Assembly (NCBI GenBank): GCA_021841985.1
Contig: JAKCCP010000009.1
Coordinates: forward strand, 1-27,794
Length of the DNA stretch: 27,794 nucleotides
Direction of reading: 5' to 3'
From: Pseudomonadota bacterium
Lineage (GTDB): Bacteria > Pseudomonadota > Alphaproteobacteria > Acetobacterales > Acetobacteraceae
Shown: positions 1 through 7,666 of the stretch, piece after piece
Layout: each line of letters opens with the position of its first letter
Position numbering within the stretch: the stretch's first letter is position 1
The notes under the pieces: model-generated
Told to the model about the DNA's origin: nothing
Database searches by the model: none
What the model saw: the letters and a program-made list of their open reading frames with translations, nothing else
Translations under genes and position numbers: made by a program

Positions 1-1407
1 ATATATCGACTGCTTGACATCACCCACCGCCAACACCGTGCGCCGCGCCGCGCGCGCGCCCACGCCGGCGAAAAACTCGGCGCTCAGCGCGCGCGCGATC
101 CGCCATTGCGCGGGCGCCGTATCCTGCGCCTCGTCGATCAGCAGATGATCGATCCCGCCATCAAGTTTGTAGAGCACCCAGCCGACCCGCTCGGCGTCCA
201 ACAGGGCGAGGGTGCGGCTGATGAGGTCGTGATAGTCAAGATAACCGCCCGCTTCCTTGCGCGCGGCATAGTCGGCGCGCATTGGCCCGGCGAGGGTAAG
301 CAAGGCGAGGGTGGCCTCGGCGAGGGCCAATGCGGCGCATTGATCAGCGATTTCGAGGGCGTGGCGCTGCGCCGCCTCGATCGGGGCAGCAAGCGCGGGA
401 GCCTCGCGGAGGAGTTTCTTGTTGATGATGCTGGAGAGCGCCAGCGGCTCGCCCTCGGCGGTGACGAACAGACGATGCCATTCCGCCCAGCGGGCGGTGC
501 GCTCGGGGATGTCTTTTTCCAGCCAGGCGAGGAGGGCCGTGGCGCGCGTGGCCACGGCAGGCGAGCCCTGCGCGGCCGTGGTTCCGAGGGCCGTCCGCAG
601 CGTCGCCTCATCGGGGATACCGCGCGCGGCGGCGGTCAGCAGGTTGGGTAGGCTCGTCGCCGTGATGCCGAGCGCGCGGCGCAATGCGCTGCCTTGCTGC
701 TCGACGCCGAGCCGGAGAAAGCGTTCCCAGCGCGGGCCATCGGCGCTGACCATTTCGACCAGCGCGGCGAAAGTATCGGCATCGGTGGTCGCGGCGAGAA
801 AGGTCAGCGCCGCCTCCTGCCGCTTCTGGCCGAGCGCCGCCGCCAGCACCGCCTCGCGGGCTTCCTGGCGGGCGAGGGCGGCGTCCGCTTCCTCGATCAG
901 GCGAAAATGCGGCGAGAGGGCCGCCTCCAGCGGAAAACGGCGTAGCACGGATTGGCAGAAGGCGTGGATCGTGCTGATCCGCATGCCGCCCGGCAGATCG
1001 AGCACGCGGGCGAATAGCTCGCGCGCCGCCGCCCGCTGGTCGGCATTGGCGGCGACGCCGAGGGCGGCGAGTTCGCGGTCCAGCGCGCCATCCTCGATCC
1101 CGACCCAGCTCGCCAAGACACGATTGAGCCGCATCGCCATTTCGGCGGCGGCGGCGCGGGTATAGGTGAGGCAGAGCAGCCGCGCCGGATCGCTGCCCGC
1201 CAGCATGAGGCGCAGCAGCCGGTCGATCAGCAGCTTGGTCTTGCCCGAGCCTGCCGAGGCGGCGACAAAGGCGGAGGCCGCGGGGTCGGAGGCGGCGCGC
1301 TGATTTCTGTTGGCGCGGGCGACCGGATCGCTGGTGTTCGCCCCACCGGCCGCCCCACCGGCCGCCCCACCGGCGATCGCCTCCCCTGAGGCCTGCGGCG
1401 GGCTCAT
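1..1407 (-). CDS. addA: AddA helicase-nuclease subunit, N-terminal 469 codons (3' end beyond window)
   Basis: Partial gene for the UvrD-like helicase/nuclease subunit of AddAB, which processes double-strand breaks for recombination. It reads from ATG at 1407 through the left edge without a stop. Seen: a Q-motif-like NQRAASDP (about residues 35-42), Walker A SAGSGKT (51-57), helicase motif Ia-like TYTRAAAAEM, motif STIHAFCQ, Walker B LLIDEAQDT (425-429 for DEAQD) and motif III GDVKQS (462-467). The C-terminal helicase motifs and the RecB-type nuclease would lie outside the window. The ATG overlaps the addB stop by four bases (ATGA), indicating translational coupling. Residues 11-23 are a Gly/Ala repeat encoded by a 12-bp tandem repeat, which is unusual for the family. 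The identification is firm; the exact start is less so because the low-complexity leader could be dispensable. Confidence 0.95.
   Translation of the reverse strand, partial: MSPPQASGEAIAGGAAGGAAGGANTSDPVARANRNQRAASDPAASAFVAASAGSGKTKLLIDRLLRLMLAGSDPARLLCLTYTRAAAAEMAMRLNRVLASWVGIEDGALDRELAALGVAANADQRAAARELFARVLDLPGGMRISTIHAFCQSVLRRFPLEAALSPHFRLIEEADAALARQEAREAVLAAALGQKRQEAALTFLAATTDADTFAALVEMVSADGPRWERFLRLGVEQQGSALRRALGITATSLPNLLTAAARGIPDEATLRTALGTTAAQGSPAVATRATALLAWLEKDIPERTARWAEWHRLFVTAEGEPLALSSIINKKLLREAPALAAPIEAAQRHALEIADQCAALALAEATLALLTLAGPMRADYAARKEAGGYLDYHDLISRTLALLDAERVGWVLYKLDGGIDHLLIDEAQDTAPAQWRIARALSAEFFAGVGARAARRTVLAVGDVKQSIY
1340..1375. repeat. Three 12-bp tandem repeats inside the 5' end of addA
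   Basis: Three adjacent copies of GCCCCACCGGCC (the last ends in G) lie on the plus strand. Because 12 is a multiple of 3 the frame is kept, and the repeats add Gly-Gly-Ala-Ala units to the AddA N-terminus ahead of the Q motif. This is a possible slippage site; copy number may vary between strains. Confidence 0.85.
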
Positions 1408-4349
1408 GCCGCGGTCTCGCCCGCCGACCATTCGGCGACCCGGGCAAGCTGGGCATAGTCCGACCAGCGCGGTTTCCAATCGGGGTGCGGCTCGGAGAGA
1501 TAGGGGGTCGCGGGGTCGTCGAACCGCCGGATCAAGGCAATGAGTCCGGCTTCGGCCGCCGCGATGGCCGCCCCGAGGGCCGCCGGATCATCGGCGAAAA
1601 GCGCGATCTCCTGACCCGGTTCGACGCCGCCGGTCAGCCGCCAATAGGAGAGCGCCGCAGCGGGGCCGGTGTAATCGGGGCCGAAGCCGCCGGCCGCCGC
1701 CATCGCCGCTTCCAGCGTCAGTTGCGGCGCGCGGCCGCGCGCAACCGCGCTTTGCGCTGGCACCATGCCGGTCTTGTAGTCGATGAGGACAATGCCGCCC
1801 TGGCGCGTGCGCTCGATGCGGTCCGCCCGCGCCGTCAGCAGAAACTCCCGCGCGCCCGCCACATCCCAGCGCCCGCTGCGCTCGCTGGCGATATGGGCGG
1901 GAAAATCGGCGCCGCGCGCCGCCTCCCTCGCCGCGACCCAATCGGCGATGCGATCGAGCCGCGGCCGCCACCAGGCGATCAGGGCGGGGCGGATGCGCGC
2001 TTCGGTGAGCAGGACATCGATGATGGTGCGGAGCCGCGCCGCCAGCGCCGGGGCGGGGATGGCGGGGACGAGATCGGCATAAAAGCGCGCCAGGGCTTGA
2101 TGGACGATCTCTCCGAAATCCGAGCGCTCGACCGGTTGATCGAGTGGTGGCAGCGCCCCCAGGCGAAGGATATGGCGGGCGTAGATGGCGTAGGGATCGC
2201 AAAGCCAGGTCTCGATCTCGGTCACCGAAAGGCGGCGCGGGCGGAGATCGCGCGGCGGGCGCGGGGTGGGTGGAGCGACCGGCCGGGGCGGGCCATCGGG
2301 CTGGTCGAGAAGGCGCGCCCAGGCAGTGGCGGGATGGGCGGGCAGCGTCGTCTTGCGCAAGGCATCGAGCCGGATCAGCCAGCGTGCCGGCACCACCGGG
2401 GCGCGCTCGCGCCGGCGCGGGCAGGAGAGCACCACTTCCGGGGCGCCACAGGCGGTCATGATGAAATCATGGGCGCTCTGGCCGATCGCGATCTCGGGGC
2501 TGGCCAGCCCGATCGCCGCGCGCATCGGCCGGCTGAGCCAGGGGCCGGGGTCGGTCGCGGGTGGCCAGATCCCCTCGGCGAGGCCGCCGAGCACGATGAG
2601 GTCGGCGGTCTGTAGCCGCGCTTCCAAAAGGCCCCAGATCATCACGCGGGGGTGCTCGGAGCCTTCCCGTCCGCGGAGACTCCGCCGGCTGCGCACGACC
2701 GCGCCGGCAATCAGCGTTTCGAACAGTTCGGGTAGGATCGCCAGGCGCTGCGGCGGCAGCACGGCCAGCGCCGGCAGCGCCGTGGCCAGCGTCTCGGCGA
2801 GCGCCGCGCCTTCCTCGAAGGCCCAGAGACGCGCCGCCCCCGGCGCCTCGGCGTCGCGCGCCAGGGCCTCGCCAGCTTCGATGAGGGCGGCCAGCATGTC
2901 ATCGACCGCGACCGGCCCGACGCTCGCCGCAAGACGAAGCAGGGGGGCGAGGGCGGTCTCGATGGCCGTGAGGAAGGGGTCCAGCGTCGCGCGCTCCGCG
3001 GCACTGGCGATGGCGCGGCGCAGGCCGACAATTCCCGGCGCCGGGCGCGGGCCGCGCAAGCCCGCGCGCTCCAGGGCACGGGCCATGAAGCGCGCCTCGG
3101 GGGGCGAAAACCCGGCGGCGGCGAAGGGGTGCTTGAGGAGGGCGAGCAGCGGCACCGGCGCGAGTCCGGAGGTCGCAGCCGTGGCGAGCAGGCGGAGGAA
3201 GACGGCGGGCGGGGTTTCGGCGAGTGGCTCGCCGGCGCTGTCATCGGCGATCACCCCGAAACGCGAGAGTTCCGCGGCGACCCGCCCGGCCAGCGCGCGA
3301 TCCGGCGTCACCAGGGCGGCGCGGGCGCCCGGCCGTTCCAGCGCGTCACGCAGAATGAGCGCGATCGCCAGGGCTTCCTGGTGCTCATCGGCAGGCTCGA
3401 GGCGCATGAGGCCGTGGGATTCGGCGATCGGCGCGGCGTGGCGCCAGAGATGGAGCGCCGGAGCTGGCAGCAGCGCGCGGTTGAGGAGTGCGACGCGGTG
3501 GGCCGGCGCGATCGCCGCCACCCCGGCTGCCGGCCAGGACCGGACATCGCCCGCCGTCGCGCCGATCGCCGCCAGCAGCCGGGCCAGGCCGAATTGCGGA
3601 TGGCTCTCGGGCAGCGCCAGATCAGCGGGCAGGTCGGCATCGAAACCGGGCAGCACCACCCGCCCGCGCGGCAGCCGCGCCACCACCCCGAGCAGTCGCG
3701 CCACCGCTGGGATGCCCCCCGTGCTGCCCGCCGCCCAGAGCGGAAAATCCGGCGGCTTTGCTTCCCAGGCGCGCGCCTGGGCGGTGAGCAGGGCCACTTG
3801 GCGGGCCGCCGGGTTCATCAGGCCGCAATCGGCGAGCCAGTCCGGCCAGGCACGGGTGACGATGGCGAGAAAATCGAGCGTCTGTTGCCAGTGCGCGGCG
3901 AATTCGCCCCCCGTGGCGCGCGGCAGGCTGGCGGCGAGATCGACGCCCTCGCGCTCCGCCTCGTCCATCAGGGCGGCGAGTTCGGCCGCCAGTTTCCAGG
4001 CGCGCTCGGCAGTGCGCGGTGCGCCCGCAGCCCCATTGAGCGCGAGGATCAGCCGGGTGAGATGGGCCAGCCGCAGCGCTGGATCGACGGCGGGCGCGAG
4101 ATCGAGCGCGCTGGCGAGCGCCAGCGGGGTTTCATCGAGCGCCCCAAAGGCGGTGATGCGCGGCAGCAAAAGCGGCCGTCCCCCGGTCAGGCGCAGGAAC
4201 GCCGTGGCCAGCGCCCGCGCCGCCCGCCGCGTCGGCAGCAGGATCAAGCCGTCGGCGATCCGCGCCGGATCATTTTTCGCCCCGTCGAGCCAGGCGGCGG
4301 CGAGCGCGTCGAGAAACGGCACCTCGGCGGGGATGGTGTAGAGATTCAC
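1404..4349 (-). CDS. addB: AddB, alphaproteobacterial-type double-strand break repair protein
   Basis: Partner of AddA in the AddAB helicase-nuclease. The protein is about 981 residues. The N-terminus (LLPTRRAARAL, about 38-48) occupies the position of helicase motif I but lacks the GKT of a working Walker A, as is usual for alphaproteobacterial AddB. The C-terminus carries a RecB-family nuclease: a conserved His in a HQALARFY segment, then Asp843, Asp857 and Lys859 in IDYKTG. I see no four-cysteine iron-sulfur cluster of the Bacillus AddB kind. I chose GTG at 4349, which overlaps the murU stop (GTGA) and begins NLYTIPAEVPF. A longer frame from GTG 4427 would add 26 residues that simply read through murU in another frame. 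The gene lies between murU and addA in a conserved alphaproteobacterial order. Confidence 0.93.
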   Translation of the reverse strand: MNLYTIPAEVPFLDALAAAWLDGAKNDPARIADGLILLPTRRAARALATAFLRLTGGRPLLLPRITAFGALDETPLALASALDLAPAVDPALRLAHLTRLILALNGAAGAPRTAERAWKLAAELAALMDEAEREGVDLAASLPRATGGEFAAHWQQTLDFLAIVTRAWPDWLADCGLMNPAARQVALLTAQARAWEAKPPDFPLWAAGSTGGIPAVARLLGVVARLPRGRVVLPGFDADLPADLALPESHPQFGLARLLAAIGATAGDVRSWPAAGVAAIAPAHRVALLNRALLPAPALHLWRHAAPIAESHGLMRLEPADEHQEALAIALILRDALERPGARAALVTPDRALAGRVAAELSRFGVIADDSAGEPLAETPPAVFLRLLATAATSGLAPVPLLALLKHPFAAAGFSPPEARFMARALERAGLRGPRPAPGIVGLRRAIASAAERATLDPFLTAIETALAPLLRLAASVGPVAVDDMLAALIEAGEALARDAEAPGAARLWAFEEGAALAETLATALPALAVLPPQRLAILPELFETLIAGAVVRSRRSLRGREGSEHPRVMIWGLLEARLQTADLIVLGGLAEGIWPPATDPGPWLSRPMRAAIGLASPEIAIGQSAHDFIMTACGAPEVVLSCPRRRERAPVVPARWLIRLDALRKTTLPAHPATAWARLLDQPDGPPRPVAPPTPRPPRDLRPRRLSVTEIETWLCDPYAIYARHILRLGALPPLDQPVERSDFGEIVHQALARFYADLVPAIPAPALAARLRTIIDVLLTEARIRPALIAWWRPRLDRIADWVAAREAARGADFPAHIASERSGRWDVAGAREFLLTARADRIERTRQGGIVLIDYKTGMVPAQSAVARGRAPQLTLEAAMAAAGGFGPDYTGPAAALSYWRLTGGVEPGQEIALFADDPAALGAAIAAAEAGLIALIRRFDDPATPYLSEPHPDWKPRWSDYAQLARVAEWSAGETAA

Positions 4350-5080
4350 CGCGTCTCCCCGGTGGTGCGCAGCGCGAGCGTGGTCTCGGCGGCGGTGAGG
4401 TCGGGTGGCGCCGAAAGGTGGAACCACAAGCCGTCATGCACCAGCGCGCGAAGGCGCCCCGCCGCCAACCCGCGATCCCAGAGCAGGTTCATCGAAAACG
4501 GCCCCTCGGGAGCACCCTCGAACAAAGCTGGCCGCAACACCTGCACGCCGGCAAAGATATAAGGCACGATCTCGCGCTCGCGGCGTCGGCGCGGGGTACC
4601 CCAGGGGTCGAGGGCAAAATCTCCCGCGCCCAGCTCGGCTGGCACTTGGCAGGTGCGATGGCAGAGCAGCACCGCGTCGAACCGCGCTGGATCGAGCGCT
4701 TCGGCCAGACGCCGCAAGGCCGACCCCGGCCCGTCGAGCCAGAACGCATCGCCGTTGACGACGAAGAACGGCTCCGGCCCGAGCAACTCTTCGGCGAGCG
4801 CCGCGCGCACCGCCCCCCCGGTATCGAGCAGGGTTTCCTCATGGCGAAAAACCGTCTCCGGTCCACCGCGCCGTGCCGCCAAATGCGCCGCGACGCGCTC
4901 GCCGTGCCAATGGCCATTGACCACGACACGCTCGACCCCGGCACGTGCGAGGTGATCGAGCGCGTGATCGAGCAGGGTCCGACCGCCAAGCGGCAGCAGC
5001 GGCTTCGCGGTCTCGCGGGTGAGCGGACGCATGCGGGTGCCCAAGCCGGCGGCGAGTACCATGGCGGTGCGGGGCCTCAT
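4346..5080 (-). CDS. murU: N-acetylmuramate alpha-1-phosphate uridylyltransferase (MurU)
   Basis: A 244-residue nucleotidyltransferase of the GT-A/NTP-transferase fold. Known role of the family: it converts MurNAc-1-phosphate plus UTP to UDP-MurNAc in the cell-wall recycling bypass that avoids MurA/MurB. Seen: the nucleotide-binding signature LAAGLGTRMRPLT (residues 9-21), Lys26 in AKPLLPLGG, LLDTGGA (84-90) and the metal-binding Asp111 in VVNGD. Its start at 5080 overlaps the amgK stop (ATGA at 5077-5080) and its stop overlaps the addB start. The direct pairing with amgK is what makes MurU preferable to a generic mannose-1-phosphate guanylyltransferase or glucose-1-phosphate thymidylyltransferase call. 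Confidence 0.88.
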   Translation of the reverse strand: MRPRTAMVLAAGLGTRMRPLTRETAKPLLPLGGRTLLDHALDHLARAGVERVVVNGHWHGERVAAHLAARRGGPETVFRHEETLLDTGGAVRAALAEELLGPEPFFVVNGDAFWLDGPGSALRRLAEALDPARFDAVLLCHRTCQVPAELGAGDFALDPWGTPRRRREREIVPYIFAGVQVLRPALFEGAPEGPFSMNLLWDRGLAAGRLRALVHDGLWFHLSAPPDLTAAETTLALRTTGETR

Positions 5081-6066
5081 GGAACGGACCTCGGCGCGGG
5101 ATTGCAGCGCTTTTCAGGAGGCACGTGGCGCGCCAGAAAGGCGCCGAGCGGGGCGGTCGCGGGATGCGCGAGCGCGCGCTCCAGCAACCGCCAGGTACGC
5201 GGGCCATGGGCGAGATACCGGGGCTTGCCGTCGCGCCGATCGAGCCGCACCCAGAGGGCAGCGACACGCAATTGCCGCTGCGCCGCTGTTATGGCGCAGG
5301 CCGCCTCGAACGCTTCGCCATCGAGCACGCGGTTATGGTCGAGATAGTGGCGGATGCCGCGCGCCACCAGTTCAGGCGAAAGATCGCGCCGCGCATCCTC
5401 GAGCAGCGAGACGAGGTCATAGGCGGGATGGCCGAGGCTCGCGTCCTGGAAATCGATCATGCCGACGCGGCGCGGTCCGTGGCGTTCGGGCAGCCAGAAG
5501 AGATTGGCGGCGATGTAATCGCGATGGAGAAGAACGCGCGGGCCGGCGGCGAGCGGGGCGAGCATAGCGGCCAGGGCGGCTTCGAATTCCGCGACGATCG
5601 CCGCTTCGGGCGGGGCGCCGAAGGCCGCCGGCCACCACCATTCGAGAAACGTCGCCGCCGCCGCCCGGGTCATCGCCTGGGCGTCCCACGCCGGCAGAGC
5701 GGCGGGCGGGGGGATGGCGTGGAGGATTGCCAGCGCGTCGATCGCCGCTTCGTAGAGCGCCACGCCGTTGGTTTCGTCGAGCATCACGGTATAGAGCGCA
5801 TCGCCAAAATCCTCGATCAGGGCGAGGCGCTGCGCCGCATCCGCGGCGATCACCTGGGGCACCGAGAGGCCGCGAGCGGCGAGGAGGGAAGCGAGGCGGA
5901 GGAACGGGCCGAGCGTCTCGGCCGCCGGCACCGCGACCAGGAGGGCAGGGATTGGGCCGCCCTCCAGGCGCCAATAGCGGCGCGCCCCGGCATCTCCGGA
6001 AAGCGGAGTTGCGCGCCCGGGGTCGCGGCCGTGCGCGGCGAGGAAGGCCCGCGCCGTCTCGTTCAT
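5077..6066 (-). CDS. amgK: N-acetylmuramate/N-acetylglucosamine anomeric kinase (AmgK)
   Basis: A 329-residue kinase of the aminoglycoside-phosphotransferase fold. In this family AmgK phosphorylates the anomeric hydroxyl of recycled MurNAc (and GlcNAc), giving MurNAc-1-phosphate for MurU. Seen: the catalytic loop LLHRDYIAANLFW (His181, Asp183, Asn188) and the metal-binding segment MIDFQD (Asp205, Asp208). ATG at 6066 is preceded by GGGAG seven bases upstream and begins MNETARAFLAAHG. The frame continues further upstream but that stretch belongs to tsaE. There are 13 bases between the tsaE stop and this start. The neighbours murU and tsaE support the call; without them it would only be an APH-like phosphotransferase. 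Confidence 0.88.
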   Translation of the reverse strand: MNETARAFLAAHGRDPGRATPLSGDAGARRYWRLEGGPIPALLVAVPAAETLGPFLRLASLLAARGLSVPQVIAADAAQRLALIEDFGDALYTVMLDETNGVALYEAAIDALAILHAIPPPAALPAWDAQAMTRAAAATFLEWWWPAAFGAPPEAAIVAEFEAALAAMLAPLAAGPRVLLHRDYIAANLFWLPERHGPRRVGMIDFQDASLGHPAYDLVSLLEDARRDLSPELVARGIRHYLDHNRVLDGEAFEAACAITAAQRQLRVAALWVRLDRRDGKPRYLAHGPRTWRLLERALAHPATAPLGAFLARHVPPEKRCNPAPRSVP

Positions 6067-6079
6067 AAACTCCCCGTCT

Positions 6080-6520
6080 TCATAAATCCCCCGGCGATGA
6101 GATTTCGGCGCGGCGCGCGGTCTCCCCGGTGATCGCAAGCCGCACCCGGAGCGCGTCGGGAGGGGTGAGATCACCGAGCCGCTCAGGCCATTCGATGATC
6201 AGCGCATCCTCGCGCAGTTCGGCAAATCCGAGTTCCAGCATCTCGGCCGGCCCGCCAATCCGCCAGAGATCGAGGTGATGGATGATACCGCGCGGCGTCT
6301 CGTAGCTTTGCACCAGGGTATAGCTCGGACTCGGCACCATGAGCGCGGGATCCTCCGCGAGCCGGCGCAGCATGGCGCGCGCCAGCGTCGTCTTGCCGGC
6401 GCCGAGCGGGCCTTCGAGCAAGACCGCGCGGCCCGGCGCGAGCCAGGCGGCAAGCTCGGTGGCCAGCGTCTCGGTGGCCGCGAGATCGGGCAGCGCGCGC
6501 GACGCGGGGGGGCTCTCCAT
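6080..6520 (-). CDS. tsaE: tRNA t6A37 biosynthesis ATPase TsaE
   Basis: A 146-residue P-loop ATPase, the usual length for the family. TsaE works with TsaB/TsaD in the threonylcarbamoyl transfer to A37 of ANN-decoding tRNAs. Seen: Walker A GPLGAGKTT (37-45), a switch-like SPSYTLVQSYE (64-74), Asp84 in HHLDLWRI, and the family motif IIEWPERLGD (108-117). The ATG at 6520 has no clear Shine-Dalgarno sequence. The open frame runs far upstream, but only antisense to the reductase and ligase genes, so the upstream part is not coding. First gene of the minus-strand run tsaE-amgK-murU-addB-addA, divergent from the reductase gene. Confidence 0.93.
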   Translation of the reverse strand: MESPPASRALPDLAATETLATELAAWLAPGRAVLLEGPLGAGKTTLARAMLRRLAEDPALMVPSPSYTLVQSYETPRGIIHHLDLWRIGGPAEMLELGFAELREDALIIEWPERLGDLTPPDALRVRLAITGETARRAEISSPGDL

Positions 6521-6541
6521 AGCCGCGAATGTGCCCGCCGC

Positions 6542-6582
6542 GCGCGGCGCGGACAAGGGCCCGGGAACCCGGCGCGCCGCGC
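6542..6582. repeat. 10-bp inverted repeat in the tsaE/reductase divergent region
   Basis: Left arm GCGCGGCGCG (6542-6551) and right arm CGCGCCGCGC (6573-6582) are perfect complements around a 21-base spacer that itself contains CCCGGG. It lies just upstream of the -35 proposed for the reductase gene. It may be a structural or operator element, although repeats like this occur more often by chance in very GC-rich DNA. Confidence 0.5.
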
Positions 6583-6610
6583 TTGATCGCCGGGGGGATC
6601 GCTCTAATCT
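6583..6610 (+). promoter_or_regulatory. Putative sigma-70-type promoter for the NADP reductase operon
   Basis: TTGATC (6583-6588), a 16-base spacer, then TAATCT (6605-6610). Transcription would begin near 6617, only about three bases before the ATG at 6620, so the mRNA would be nearly leaderless. No Shine-Dalgarno sequence precedes that ATG, which fits. Predicted by eye only. Confidence 0.45.
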
Positions 6611-6619
6611 GGCGAGCGC

Positions 6620-7639
6620 ATGACAGAAACGCTGACCACCGATGTCGCCATCATCGGCGCGGGCCCGGTTGGGCTGTTCGCCGTCTTCGAATGCGGCATG
6701 CTCAGGCTGCGCGCGGTGCTGATCGACGCGCTCGACGCGCCGGGCGGACAATGCACCGCGCTCTATCCGGAAAAGCCGATCTATGACATCCCCGGCCTGC
6801 CGGTGATCGAGGCCGGCGCGCTGATCGCGCAACTGGAGCGCCAGATCGCGCCTTTTCACGCTCCGCGCCTCCTGGGGCGGCGGGTGGTGCGGCTGGAAGG
6901 CGAGCGCGGCGCGTTTCGCCTCGGCACCGATCGTGGCGAAACGATCGCGGCGAAAGCGGTGCTGATCGCCGCCGGCGCCGGTGCCTTCGGCCCCAACCGG
7001 CCACCGCTTGAGGGCATCGAGGCGTTCGAGGCGAGCGGATCGGTGCAATATTACGTGCGCGCCCGCGAGAGCCTGCGCGGCCAGCGGGTGGTGATCGCGG
7101 GCGGGGGCGATTCGGCGCTCGACTGGGCGCTGGCGCTGCGCGGGGTGGCGGCGGAAATCAGCCTCGTCCATCGCCGCGCCCGCTTCCGCGCCGCCCCGGA
7201 AAGTGCCGCCCAGCTCGCGCAAGCCGCCGAGCGCGGCGAGATCGCGCTCGTCGCGCCCTATCAGCTCCACGCCCTCCACGGCGCAGCAGGCCAGTTGGAG
7301 GCGGTCGAGGTGGCCGGGCTCGAGGGCGAGCGACGGCGGCTCCCCGCCGACACCCTGCTGGCTTTTTTCGGCCTCTCGACCGATCTCGGCCCGATCGCCG
7401 CCTGGGGCATGGCCTTCGCCGAGCGCCGCATCGCGGTCGATCCGGCTTCGTGCGAAACCAGCATTCCGGGCCTGTTCGCGATCGGCGATGTTGCCCACTA
7501 TCGGGGGAAACTGAAGCTCATCTTGCAGGGCTTCAGCGAGGCGGCGATGGCGGCGCATGCCATTCACCCGATCGTCCACCCCAATGAGGCGCTGCATTTC
7601 GAGTATTCGACGACGACCGGCGTACCGACCGCGCCGTAA
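6620..7639 (+). CDS. Thioredoxin-reductase-like ferredoxin/flavodoxin-NADP+ reductase (type 2 FNR)
   Basis: A 339-residue flavoprotein with FAD and NAD(P)H dinucleotide-binding domains. Seen: FAD motif IIGAGPVGLF (11-20), PGGQCTALYP (41-50, typical of this FNR class), the NADP-side motif GGGDSALDWA (161-170), the phosphate-binding VHRRARFRA (183-191) and a C-terminal GLFAIGDVAHY. The CxxC redox pair of true thioredoxin reductases is absent, which separates it from TrxB and fits the YumC/homodimeric FNR group. Known role: electron transfer between NADPH and ferredoxin or flavodoxin. It starts at ATG 6620 and is followed after 27 bases by the acyl-CoA ligase gene on the same strand, probably as one transcript. 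Confidence 0.9.
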   Translation: MTETLTTDVAIIGAGPVGLFAVFECGMLRLRAVLIDALDAPGGQCTALYPEKPIYDIPGLPVIEAGALIAQLERQIAPFHAPRLLGRRVVRLEGERGAFRLGTDRGETIAAKAVLIAAGAGAFGPNRPPLEGIEAFEASGSVQYYVRARESLRGQRVVIAGGGDSALDWALALRGVAAEISLVHRRARFRAAPESAAQLAQAAERGEIALVAPYQLHALHGAAGQLEAVEVAGLEGERRRLPADTLLAFFGLSTDLGPIAAWGMAFAERRIAVDPASCETSIPGLFAIGDVAHYRGKLKLILQGFSEAAMAAHAIHPIVHPNEALHFEYSTTTGVPTAP

Positions 7640-7666
7640 TCGCCGGACCAGAGCGGGGAGGAATAA

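Noticed and set aside
2266..4341. 691-codon plus-strand open frame
   Set aside because: Antisense to addB; Ser/Arg/Ala-rich shadow composition with no domain.
4350..4427. 26-codon N-terminal extension of AddB from GTG 4427
   Set aside because: It overlaps murU out of frame, is Arg/His-rich and has no family counterpart. GTG 4349 overlaps the murU stop and begins the conserved region.
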